Source: Liolophura sinensis (taxonomy: Eukaryota > Mollusca > Polyplacophora > Chitonida > Chitonidae). Taken from it: a stretch of 64,000 bases of DNA. The translations under genes were made by a program, and so were the position numbers. The stretch's first letter is position 1. Each line of letters starts with the position of its first letter. Location: NCBI RefSeq assembly GCF_032854445.1, contig NC_088300.1, forward strand, positions 36,687,608 through 36,751,607, read 5' to 3'. Positions 35,899-48,600 of the stretch are shown here, one piece after another. Below the pieces are notes generated by a model. The model was not told the DNA's origin. It saw nothing but the letters and a program-made list of their open reading frames with translations, and ran no database searches.

Positions 35899-36763
35899 GA
35901 CCAATAATCAGTTCACCTGTTGATAGAATGGACTTGTGACGTTTGGCAGAATAGTGAATATTGAAAAAGCTGGAATGTTTGATGGTAATGAGACCAAAAT
36001 TGTGGATCATAGTTATCTGCTCTGTTCAGCCATGTTAAGCGTCTTTGGCATTCGTAAGCCGAGTACTGAATACTTAATTGCCCTGAAACTTTTACTTGCA
36101 TTCAAGAACAGAAGCCACTTCTTCTTGCACTCTCGATGTTGGCTTACCTGGGAACAAACCCGTGTCAGGACATACCAACGATATTGTATAATGTAACTGG
36201 GTCGGGTGTCATGTTTAGTGTCTTCGGTATGATACCTCAGTGGCGGCGGTATTTTGGTGGCATGGAATCGCCCTGCCACAAGACACAGTATATGTAGGCG
36301 CACCTATAATGACTCCTCGTCGTCATATTACTGTAAAACTGATTTACTGCTTGAAACTCCAAACATACAAACATTCTTAAATTCTGTCACTGTCAATCTA
36401 ATAAGTAGTGAAAGAATCTGTTAAGGGCTGAAATGATTCTAGCCGTGTTGGGAGAAGCTATGTAAATAATGGATATCAGTCTCCTGAGTAAAGCTTCCAA
36501 AACTGTTTAAAGGTCGATTAACAAGATAATTAATTACTTGTATAAGAATGTCCTAAATTTCATAAATTTGAATAAAAGAATTATGCTGCATGTTTACGTT
36601 TTATAACCACGTACTCTTTTATTTCATGTTTCTTTAACGAAGGTAAAAATACAGGTTTTGATATTTAATTGATATGTTAGCCTAGGTGCCTCTAGCAATG
36701 CGCTTTTTAGGCACCTGTTGTTAATGCCAAAGCTCTGTTGTTCAGGTTATATGCTAGTTATTC

Positions 36764-36802
36764 AATAAAGAAATATTTTGATGTTCAAGTAAAAAAAAAA
36801 AA
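36764..36802 (+). other. AATAAA followed by A12
   Basis: AATAAA at 36764 and a 12-A run at 36791. Either the 3' end region of gene C (866 bp after its stop) or the tail of an old retroposed sequence; the genomic A run favours the second. Confidence 0.35.
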
Positions 36803-36873
36803 TCATGTTTAAGATATTTTTCTCTGTGATACTGTGACGCTAATCAGTACGGCAAAGTCCAAGTAACGACCTC

Positions 36874-36946
36874 ATGATGACGTTCTTTTGTGCAGCGACA
36901 TCGTCGTTATGGGGCATGGGAGGGTTCCTTGGTTCATTTAATATGG
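36874..36946 (+). other. Candidate orphan exon
   Basis: ATG at 36874 opens 24 codons ending in phase 1 at the good donor ATGG|GTGAGT. An acceptor-like TTCTTTTGTGCAG lies inside at 36895. It could be an upstream alternative first exon of the CBM9-like gene or a chance arrangement. Its leader is not a typical signal peptide. Confidence 0.2.
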
Positions 36947-37264
36947 GTGAGTATATACCATAATTAATATTATCCGTAATCCAAGAATTCTATTCCCTGA
37001 AGTATTTAGTTTAATCGATGTTTTGGACAATTCAGCGAATTAAAATCATATTTTGCGTGTAATTTTTAAAATTGTATATGTCAACCTATGTTAAAACACA
37101 CTGGTTAGCCCCCCAGAGCCGTAAAACGACGACGTCACGACACAAAGAGACGTCACCACGAAGTTGTAGTGTCAAATCTCGAAATTCCCGAATGACTTTG
37201 CGCGCATTATAAAGCTTCGTGTGCTGACAGCGGTCCGTCAGTCCACTGAGCCGATATAGAAACT

Positions 37265-37510
37265 CATACAGCCAAGGACCGCTTCGGTCCTAATGGTTTA
37301 AGCGTCCGAGTCAAAGTCGAGCAGAACTGGGATCAAACCCGGGTCGGGTCATAGCAATGACTTAATACCAATAATACTTGTTGTTGCACCACTTGGCACT
37401 CAGCAATTAGCAACTGACCCGGGGACAGTATAATGCAACTGGGTGAGGTGTCTTGAGTGGTGTATTCCGCATGATACGTCACTGGCGGCAGCACTTCTGC
37501 CACCTAATGA
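37265..37510 (+). mobile_element. Second SINE family, copy 2
   Basis: tRNA-like block (AATGGTTTAAGCGTCCGAGT, GATCAAACCCGGGTCGGGTC), then a body including 'CAACTGGGTGAGGTGTCTTG' and 'ATACGTCACTGGCGGCAGCA'. The body resembles 36195-36255 (AACTGGGTCGGGTGTCAT, ATACCTCAGTGGCGGCGGTA), a further fragment. Confidence 0.55.
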
Positions 37511-37966
37511 CTGCTCGTTCTCATATGACTGAAAAGCAGCTGCTATATATCCAGGTTGCCAATAAACTAAAGCTAATTTCTGATGCGGCCCAGGTTTCCA
37601 GATTCCACGCAAGGGCCTCACAAAACATGACAGTTGAAGGAAAGGATTGTTTGCAAGCATGATTTGTTTCAAAATCAATGACTATCTTATAATGTTTATC
37701 TTCTAATGGTTAGTTTTATATAGTAAGGCTCTGAGTTTGTAATTCGGCACCAGCAGAGTAAGTCTGCACATACACAGAATACAAGATTGGTTTTTCAACG
37801 TAATACTACATACGCTGATCTATTGATCTTTGTCTAAGCCTCATCTGAATTACGATACAGTCTGGTCAGATTTTACAATGACTAACAACATTATCGGCAA
37901 TGAAAAAGCTGTCATAGATAGGATAGACAGATGGGTGTTCCTTTTAAATAAAATCCTGATGGGAGG

Positions 37967-38518
37967 AGTAACTATTTTTTTACGGCGACTGCTTTTATTT
38001 CCTTCATTGCTTTTTTGGTCTTGCTGTTTAAACTTAACTCATTCGTCTCTTCATTTGGCCATTGCGAGATATAGTGTAAATATAATACATCTGTAGAACC
38101 TGCAGATGGTCGTGGGTTTCCCCCGGGCTCTGCCCGGTTTCCACCCACCATAATGCTGGCCGCCGTCGTATAAGTGAAATATTCTTGAGTACGGCGTAAA
38201 ACACCAAATAAATAAATAAATACATCTGTAGGGATGCAGATGATTGATCAGTGCTATATTTATTTATTTATTTGATTGGTGTTTTATGCCGCACTCAAGA
38301 ATATTTCACTTATACGACGGCGGCCAGCATTATGGTGGGTGGAAACCGGGCAGAGCCCGGGGGAAACCCACGACCATCTGCAGGTTCTACAGATGTATTA
38401 TATTTACACTATATCTCGCAATGGCCAAATGAAGAGACGAATGCGTTAAGTTTAAACAGCAAGACCAAAAAAGCAATGAAGGAAATAAAAGCAGTCGCCG
38501 TAAAAAAAATAGTACTCA
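37967..38518. repeat. Near-perfect inverted repeat, ~250-bp arms
   Basis: Left arm about 37967-38217, right arm about 38257-38518, spacer about 40 bp. Unique-looking sequence (TTTACGGCGACTGCTTTTAT..., ...CTCATTCGTCTCTTCATTTG) and a truncated SINE (AACCTGCAGATGGTCGTGGG to the tail) are both mirrored, so the SINE and its flank were inverted-duplicated together. Confidence 0.85.
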
Positions 38519-38519
38519 A

Positions 38520-38655
38520 GACTATTTCAATTATACGAGCATTATATTGTGGGGAGGGTACCAGGCAGACCCCGGGCGAAACCCACGACCATCTGCAGGT
38601 TGTTGACACATACATCTTCCCACATACGATCGGAGAGGAAGCCAGCATTAGCTGG
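38520..38655 (-). mobile_element. Decayed SINE fragment
   Basis: Reverse-oriented pieces (GGGCGAAACCCACGACCATC, CGGAGAGGAAGCCAGCATTA) directly after the long inverted repeat. Confidence 0.65.
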
Positions 38656-39301
38656 GTGTTAGGAATATAGATGATAAAAGGAAATGCAAAACTTGTCCAA
38701 GTGTGTATAGGTATATGGACATCGAAGCAGTATCCCACATAAAGTTTAAAATGCAAACAGTCCTTGTGATGTAGCAAAACAGATATATCACACTTCACAG
38801 TAAACAAATCCGGCACATAAAGAAATTTATATATTGCAAATTATAGGTCTCGCTAATTTTATTCCTATAAACCAAAAGCACCACCAGGAAACAAGGAGAA
38901 GATGTCACGATAAGAATCGAAGAATCAGTTCATACTTTCTTTAAGGGGATACATATGTACAAAATTGTTGTCCAAAATTGACCACTTCAACTGCCTAAAA
39001 CCTGGTTTGTAATAAAAGAGAAACGATAAAGATCGTTCTAAAATGTTGGCGTAACTATTAAATATGAGATGGTGTAGCTCTTCAGGGTGGCTTAAATTAT
39101 ATTTACCGGTAGAAATAAGTCACTGCTAAATTGATGTCAAAGAGCATCGTTTTTCTATGAAAGGCTATAAAAATAGGCTACAAAACAGTTATACTAAGAA
39201 ATGTTGTGTAAATGCAATTAGAGGTTGAGTTTATTTTTAGTCCCTTTGCTTTCACGTAAAATTATTAATACATGTATAGCCTTCGAATTAATTAATAAAA
39301 T

Positions 39302-39359
39302 ATGTTTAAATTTACGCTCTTTTTACTTCTAATGTTTCTACAATCTACACGTGCCAAAG
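39302..39359 (+). CDS. CBM9-like gene, candidate first exon 1a (signal peptide)
   Basis: ATG opens MFKFTLFLLLMFLQSTRAK, a good cleavable signal peptide, ending in phase 1 at AAAG|GTGAGA. It is in frame only if spliced to an acceptor at 41170 (GTCAGGCAG), giving K-ELCDLPIPRSY. With the stronger acceptor at 41132 it would be out of frame. Confidence 0.5.
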
Positions 39360-42300
39360 GTGAGAAATATTATGTTAGCTTGTATATAGTACAGTAGACA
39401 TTCACGGACATTTGCGGACAGACGATAGCTTGCCCAGAGCACGTGACCAAACAAGCAGACCAGCCCTTATGTAATCCGTAATTTCTTAGACGGAACATGT
39501 CGTGTGGGTAGAAAATCACAGGAAAGTGAGATATTTTACAATAGAATATCCTCTGCGGGGAGCTAAAGTCTCAAATCATGACGTAAGCGGACGTCGTGCA
39601 AATTGGAACCTGTGACAGCAAGTGCTGTGGACGTCGCGCCATGATACATGGCGGATTAAGGCATTTAACAAGTGAGCCTACACTAGAATGTAATCTAAAC
39701 GTACGGTGTGCTCTCATGTCAAGTGCAGTGCTCGCACCTGGACTGCAGGGTTTACACTGTATACCTCTCTGTGCGGTGAAAACGAATTCCACCACACACA
39801 CACATTTCCGTGTTGGATAAAACTATGACTTACTCTACTGTATCAGTGTAAAGCTATAGAGAGTTAAGGAGCAAGAAGGGCATAGTTCATAATTCATATC
39901 GCTCTGATAGATGACGCCTCAGACATTAATATCCAGAGTTTGCGGTTAAGGGAAAAATGCTTGTGGGATAAAAGATAGACGTTTGTGCAAACAAGGTACA
40001 TCGGAAAACAAGCGCGTAGAGAAATTAAAGTTGCGGGTCGTTTGGAAATAATCGCAAGGGCAGTAATGAGTGCTTCAGTTCCGAGCCCCGGGGCACCACA
40101 GACCATCCTAATTATCTTAACTGCCGTCCTGTGTGTAATATGTATGGGTGGGGGAATTATCATCGGTTACTTCTTGCACCCCGAAAGTTGCAATGCCCTT
40201 CCAGGCACATACGGAGTACAGAGGTGGAATTTGGAGCGTTTCGGCAATACGGCTAATGGTGTACCTGCCACCTTGATTCAGTGTGAAAATCAGATTAACA
40301 ATATTGAACCCGAAACACAAAGGTAAGTGTGGATTACATCGATTATATTTCAACAAAGGACGATCAAACAAAGTGAAAAGAATACACTAGGTGTATTCTA
40401 CTTAGCTGACTTATAGGCTTAGAGTAAATGCGGATTTATATTTCTTTTTCTGTAGCAGTTTTTCCTCAATGTCAATGGATAAATCTTTTTTCGATTTTAT
40501 TGCTTAGCTTAGCTAAGCCGTATGTAACATTCATTGTAGCTTGATTTAGCTTTGTGTAAATTATACACTATCCATTATTTGTCTACATTATAAATACAAA
40601 GGGAAGCATTGCATGCAATTCGGCCTCCGGACTGGCTGTATATGGCGAATGCTCGCAAACATTATCATGCATGGAGAGCGATATAATATTAATTTTATTT
40701 ATTTACTTATTTATTGATTTATTTATTTAGTTGGTGTTTTACGCCGTACTCAAGAATATTTATGGTGGAAGTAAACCGGGAAGATCTAGGGGAAAGCGGA
40801 GAGGAAGCCAGCATGATTAACGTTATTCTCCATTGAACTTTATTAGAATTGATTATAAATAAAGTCATCAATCCGCACTATATTGCATAAAGATCAGTAA
40901 CATTACATATGGATAACCAAACTGTTATCTCTTTATTTTTCCGTTATACCCATGGAGTTGTTATTAACACATAATGTTTACTATTCTTTTACACAACAAC
41001 CCAGCTTCTAAAAGCTCCCTTATACGGTGTAACATCAAAGGTAGAATTTAACAAAAACTTAAAATATCTTTAACGATTGTTTTTTTGTGTTGAATTTTGT
41101 TAATGTATCTGTGTGAAATATCTTCAATTCAGTTATCTTGAGAACTGTCAAGTTGAGGCTTGTCAGGCAGAATTATGCGACCTACCAATCCCTCGCTCGT
41201 ACATTGCCTACCATCTGGGAGGGGAGACAATCACGATTGATGGCAAACTAACTGACCGAGCCTGGCAAGACGTCAGCTGGACGGAACCATTCGTTGGTAA
41301 TGTAACAGTTAATTTACTTCCTGTTATATTGCGATCAGTTTCCAACAAAAACATAGACCTATTTTTGGTTTCTCTGTCTTTGTCACGTCAAAACATTCTA
41401 ATCATTACCCGTAATATATTTAATTTAAATATATTAATATGTTTAAAGTAATTTATTACCCGTAATATAATTTAAAGGAAAAATGGTACATGCATACAAA
41501 TATATTCAGACAATTATATCAGCAGGCCCCTCGACGTAACTAAGTATATTTGTTGTATAATACGAATAATCGCGCGCCAAAATAGTATACGTCCAAACTT
41601 TTGCACCGTTGAAGATGTGCATCCTAACGCTGGAACTAGGACAAATGGGTCATGTCATTATATAATGAGTTAACCACTAGTGCCCTTGCCCGTCTATATG
41701 TACCTGTACATTCTTTCCATTATAGCGCCTATTTTAAATGACTTGAGTGAAGACTGTGGGTTCAGTTCGAGATCTTTCTGGCTGTGTGAACTATGACAAT
41801 AAGACAGGGGGTTCTTCAGGTACTTAGTGAGGTTCCTTCACCCACAAATGTGACCACTGTCAGGTGAAAGGTATTCATGAATCACCCATCATGTAGTGTG
41901 TAAATAAATCGTGAAATAAATAAACATGTGTTTGCTGGCAGATATCCGGGGAGAAGATTACGCCATTCCTCCACTATTAACCAGAGCTAAAATACGGTGG
42001 AATGATGAGTTCCTATTTGTCGGTGGATATATACAAGACCGAGATATATGGGCAAACAAAACACTCCATGACACAACAGGTAATTATACAGAAACTCTCC
42101 ATGCCACAACAGGTAATGGTACAAAACTCTCCATGCCACAACAGGTAATGGTACAAAACTCTCCATGCCACAACAGGTAATGGTACAAAACTCTCCATGA
42201 CACAACAGGTAATGGTACAAAACTCTCCATGCCACAACAGGTAATGGTACAAAACTCTCCATGACACAACAGGTAATGGTACAAAACTCTCCATGACACA

Positions 42301-45300
42301 ACAGGTAATGCTACAAAACTCTCCATGACACAACAGGTAATTATACAGAAACTCTCCATGGCACAACAGGTAATGGTACAAAACTCTCCATGCCACAACA
42401 GGTAATGGTTCAAAACTCTCCATGCCACAACAAGTAATGGTATAAAACTCTCCATGCCACAACAGGTAATGGTACAAAACTCTCCATGCCACAACAGGTA
42501 ATGATACAGAAACTCTCCATGGCACAACAGGTAATGGTACAAAACTCTCCATGCCACAACAGGTAATGATACAGAAACTCTCCATGGCACAACAGGTAAT
42601 GGTACAAAACTCTCCATGCCACAACAAGTAATGGTTCAAAACTCTCCATGACACAACAGGTAATGGTATAAAACTCTCCATGCCACAACAGGTAATGGTA
42701 CAAAACTCTCCATGACACAACAGGTAATGGTACAAAACTCTCCATGACACAACAGGTAATGGTACAAAACTCTCCATGCCACAACAGGTAATGATACAAA
42801 ACTCTCCATGACACAACAGGTAATTATACAGAAACTCTCCATGGCGCAAGAGGTAATGATACAAAACTCTCCATGCCACAACAGGTAATGGTTCAAAACT
42901 CTCCATGACACCACAGGTAATGATACAAAACTCTCCATGCCACAACAAGTAATGGTATAAAACTCTCCATGACACAACAGGTAATGGTACAAAACTCTCC
43001 ATGACACAACAGGTAATGGTACAAAGCTTTCAGTGACACAACAGGTAATGATACAAAATACTTCGTAACGCAACAGTTAATGATGATGTCTTATTTGTGG
43101 GTGGACATATACTAGACCGCAGTATCACAGTAGGATACACACAACTCTAAATGAATTACTAATTCGCCAAGTGTAGGTAATTTATCGATGTATTGACAAA
43201 AAAGTAAGTCACCTGAAAGGGATAAGTTTGTCTGTTCTTTCGTTTCCAACAATCGTACATAATACAAAAGTATACAATATGAATTTTCATTTTTCAGTGT
43301 ATCAAGACAACGCTTTTCAGGTGAGTAAAGAAAAAATTAAAAGCCAAATAGATATTATTTTCTTCAACAATGTGATTTTATCACGGACTGACAGTTCATT
43401 CTGTACTTATTTATAAATGTATATGAAGTAAGGTATCACATCACATGGCTTTGCTATACAATCCAAGTTATTCAATATATATGTCCTTTTTTTCTTTTCG
43501 TACCATGACTGCTTCCCGGCCAGGCACAGACGTATAGATGCTGTTACAGGAGCAACCTGTATTTACATTCGCACGCCATGTGTTAACACAGCTAGTGTCT
43601 CGGCCATTAGCCAAGTAATACTGTTGTCTTTCTTCACTGATTTGCTGAGTGGGTGATTCACAAAATAATCTTTTCAAACATTATACAACAAACCACCTGC
43701 TCATCACAAAGTTTAGCCAGTATAATTTTATCATTTCAGGTGCTTCTGGATACCGAAGGCAGCAACCATAAGTATGATTCTGAATATTTTCGATTCGTAA
43801 AAACTTATTTCGATCACAAAGAGTTTGCAAGGTTTGAAACCTGCTGCAAACGTACCGTACGTCTAGGTGGCACATTGCATTTTAAATGTGGTATATTTTG
43901 TATACGATGACGATAATTGGGCTTTGGCATGTATTTCTCTGTACAACTCCTCTTGTGGATAATGATGAATAAAATGAACATGAATGATAGTTAATTACTC
44001 ATTACCACTATTACCACTGTCATTGATACCATCCATTGTTTTGGTATAACTGATATTAAGATGGTGTGAAGCCTTAGGCACCCTTCATTTGTGTGGCCCC
44101 ATGGGCCTTACTCATCGGTGTGGCGCCATGGGTCCCACTCGTTTGTGTCAGGCCATTCGCTTGTGGGACGCCATGGGCCCCATTCATCTTTATGGCGCCA
44201 TTTGCCCCATTCGTCGGTATAACGTCATGGTGCCAATTCGTCGGCGGTGTGCGATGAGCACATTTCAGCGAACTGATTGGATGAAAACCTGCTTGGTCAG
44301 ATTTTCTTCCTTTTGATTTTAGCAAATACCCTCATTAACAACCTATAAGGTGTGTAGATGTTACGTTCGTTTTCACCTGTCCAGTCTCTATGTATATCCG
44401 CCTATATTTCGACACTTCTTGGATAGAATAGTGACGAACTCTTGCACTCATTCTGTCTTCACATGTAGATATAAGGAGATCGTCATCAACGCCCTTGGGA
44501 CAATATCCGACACCATGTTATCACGGGTAGGTCTGCCTTTTTAAAAAAATGGTATGGTATGTTCCAGGAATTCCATTAACAGTGGTCTATAATGACATAT
44601 GGGGGCCTCCGTGGCTTATTTGGTTAGCGTGCTTGCGCAGCGTAATGATCCAGGAACTTCTCAAAAATGTGGTCGCTATGAGTTCAAGTCCAGCTCATGC
44701 TGGCTTCCCCTCCGGCTGTACGTGGGAAGGCCTCAAGCAACCTGCGTATGGTCGTGGGTTTTCCTCGGGCTCTGCCCGGTTTCCACCCACCATAATGCTG
44801 GCCGCTGTCGTATAAGTGAAATATTCTTGAGTACGGCGTAAAACACCAATCAAATAAATAAATGAATAAATAAATGAATAAATAAATAAGTAAATAAATA
44901 ATGACATATGTTGTTAAGTGTTGAATAATTTACCCAACGTGCAGTGGCTGTTGCATATAAATATGTAGGCCAGTATACCAGGCCTTGGAAGTCGGATACA
45001 GTGTACTTTGTCAGCGTTTTATATACAAGAGTCTCCGTATTTTCATCACGCAATTGTGGAAAGACCTTGCTTTGATCATTGGATTTATGCAATAAAATAT
45101 CAGTAAACAAACTGTCAGAAAAGACCGCTGTATAGCTGTGGATAAAACCCCCAAACCATCTATGTCACTGCCGTTTCACTATGTTTTCTTGGGCAGCCTT
45201 ATCTGGATGATGGTGAGCCATTGTTTCTGTGGGAGAGCCGGCTGCTGAGAGCTGTGCACGTGGAGGGGTCTCTGAACGACCCCACATCACAAGGTAAGCA

Positions 45301-45558
45301 ACGTAGCCCCCCTAACGTCACCGGGGTCCACATCTACGGAGGGGGTAAGACATTAGCTCGGGCCGTCATCAGCGGCAGATGAAGATCTGGGAGGTTGTGA
45401 TACAATCGGGCGTCAACATTCAGTGGGGGGGGGGGGGGGCTTGGGGGGGGGGGGGGGGGTGTCATATTATGGAGAGGATATAAGCTGCGATCGGAAAATT
45501 AATTGTGCCGACATTAACGACAATCGACATTAGCCTGAGATAGACAAATTCCTGATAG

Positions 45559-45614
<56 letters not shown>

Positions 45615-48600
45615 TATATAGGCTAATGTCGATTGTCGTTAATGTGTAGCTGTTCGTCGTAGGCTAAGGAGAAAAGACAGTACTAGACCATATATATATA
45701 TATATTTGGTCTAGTACTGTCTTTTCTCCTTAGCCTACGACGAACAGCTACACATACACTGGTCACGTCACTCTAAAAGCGTTTCAGTTTTACCCTGATG
45801 TTACCACGAAATGCGCCAAAAGGCCTACGTGTAAAATGAGACTTAATAACAAACGAGATACATGTAATTTCCAGTTAGTTGATCCATTATATACTCGATC
45901 TTTTTTTAAATATGCAGATAGTTTCTGGTCCGTGGAGATGGCCATCCCATTCAGCGATCTCATTGGAGGAACAGAAAAATCCAATGACCCACCCAAAGAT
46001 CGGGAAGTGTGGAACTTTAACTTTGCAAGGTGATATGTTGACGCCTGAAAATTTCTTGGCGTTCTTTCACACACAGTTACATAACAGTAAAGTCGTCTGC
46101 TTTTCAGAGTTCCACTTAGTATTGAACTAGTCCACTGGCATCTATAATACTCTGAAGTTGTAAATAATGTCACTTTTTTGTACCTAATTCTGCTGAAGTC
46201 ATGTTGTTATAAGTATAAGTTGCTACTATCTAAGCATGTACCTTGACAGTTAGAATAACACTCTAAGTGAGGTATATTAACAGATGGCTGCATTTCAACT
46301 ATTTGCTGGCTTGCTCTCCGGTCGTACGTGGGAAGGTCTGCCAGCAGCCTGCGGATGTTCGTAGTTTTTCCCTGGGCTCTCGCCGGTTTCCTTCCACCAT
46401 AATGCTGGCCACCGTCGTATAAGTGAAATATTCCATACGGCGTAAAACATCTATCAAATAAACAATTCATCTCAACTGTTACGTGAGGCTACATGCCAAC
46501 TGTCACATTTTGCTCTCTGTTTACTGTACTGTAGTATTTTATACTATGCAATACTTATTTTCACATACCAATATTTGATAAATTACCAAACTGATATAAT
46601 GAAATACTGTATGGCATAAGCTGACTCTGGTACATTTATTGGCTGACTTTTATTTTTGCGTCTCAATTTGTATAGGTCCCATTATAAAGTAGAAGTTGTG
46701 GATGATAAATATCACAAGGTAAGTTCTAGGCCTTTGTGCTAGAATTGCAACATAAAATTTTGTGACATTTATATATTTAAAACTTTAAAAAAATACTCCT
46801 ATACAACTGGAAATGATCTATAGACACACACGGCGCGTTTTAAAGGACGTACTCATTGTTAATCTGTCGTGGTCTATTGTCTTCCTGGTTTGTGTGCTGT
46901 AGATACTGGACAAGGCAGCGGACTGGTGGGTGTGGAACACACCTGCTGAAATCAACATCCACATACCTGACAGGTAAGCTGATGCTAAATTACTTCAGAC
47001 AATTAATCACGTTATCGAATGTGTTAGAACTTTTCGATCGTAAACCTTTTAAGTCATGCACATTTTAGTATTATTTAGTAAACAAGAATGTTTCGATTTG
47101 GGGAGCAGGCGGATTATCTGTGGTTGAAGTGTTACATGGCTATCAATCGCTCTGGCTGTTTGCGGGGCTTTAGTGACAAAGATTCCTCGACGACGCTCGG
47201 CCGTTTGAGCAGTCTACGGTTCATTGGGTACCACATATCTTCCACTGCATATCTATACTTATCACGCGTGGGAAAGTTCGTCAGTAGCTTGCAAAAGTTT
47301 GATGGATCACCCTGGGTTTTTTGGTGTCCTCCGCCCGTGAAACTGACCGCCTTCGTATAAGTAAACAAATTCTAAGAGACTGAAAGAAAGCCACAGCCCT
47401 TCGTCAGGTGATTCCTTAAACTCCTGACATAAAGCCGCAATCAAACTATGTAATCGAGACTGGATTCTTGGCCCAACGGCTTAAGTGATGGACCAACAAG
47501 GTCCGACAAGCTAGCAAACGAGGGCCCACAAGCTAGCAAATGAGGGCCCACACGCTAACAAGCGAGGGCCCACAAGCTAGCAAACAAGGGCCCACAAGAT
47601 AGCAAACGCGGGCCCACCAGCCTGTGATAACCCACTTGCAAGATATGAAACAGGGTTACTGTTTCCTGTATTCTCTCGGATCCTAAATGCCACTAAACGA
47701 ATGGAACATTAGATCAATTAGATGCTTCTTGGCTGATGAAATCGTTATTAACAAATGTCTTGTTTTGTCGATAAAACCCTTCGTCACCACGTTAAAACAC
47801 GTTCTGAAAAGACAACATATTAATTTTAAGTTGATAAAAGTAGCAATAGCACGGAGGCGAACAGTTGCATTTCTGTACAAAATATTACATGTTCAAACTA
47901 TTATTTACAAGCACACATAGGGCTGTCAATGTAGCTTTTCAAACAATGTAATCGTGACCCGGGGCCATACCTTCGCTTTGTAATCATTTTGTATAACCTG
48001 TCACCGTAAGAAGTATTCACATAAATAATCATTTAGAGGAAATTCAGTGATGAAAAAAGACTTCTTCGTCCACAAATTCTTTACTATTATTCAAAACGTC
48101 TTATCTAAATACCGAAAGCAGTCATGGACGTGATCCTGAAGGTATATGCCTATTTTCAGTTATAGGTTGTAGCACAGACAAAGCCAGCTTAGGGATTTGT
48201 AACACACAGTGAGGATTGAGGTTATCTTATGTCAGAAAACGTGTCTTTGTTGTGATCATACAAATAATAAAAAGAATTTGGTATTGGGGCATTTAACGCC
48301 AATGTGAAAAGCTGATTATAAGCATAAACAAAAGTATTATTTAATGTAGCCCCTGTACATACCTTTGTGATATATTCCACACGATAAGACGATGATCCAG
48401 AGGTTTACCTAAAACAATCGACTGCTCTTGAAAGAAGACGCTCCCTCCGCCTCAAGCTCTCTGGTTTCGCGACCCCTGAATAGATCAAGCTATTGTTTTT
48501 CTAGTGGCACAGAGAAATCGAAAGAGTGCAGACAATGGTTTCTTTATCTTATATGGTACAGAAACTACATTAATACGTCACTGATCGAACTCAGTAAATG

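Noticed and set aside
39985-40065. N-terminal extension of the membrane form starting at 39985
   Set aside because: The first codon is GTG, an in-frame TAG lies just upstream at 39976, and the first ATG is at 40066.
42013-43073. Long overlapping minus-strand frames (up to 329 codons) with Cys/His-rich repeats
   Set aside because: They run through a 32-bp satellite whose three frames all lack stops on that strand. There is no start context, splice support or domain.
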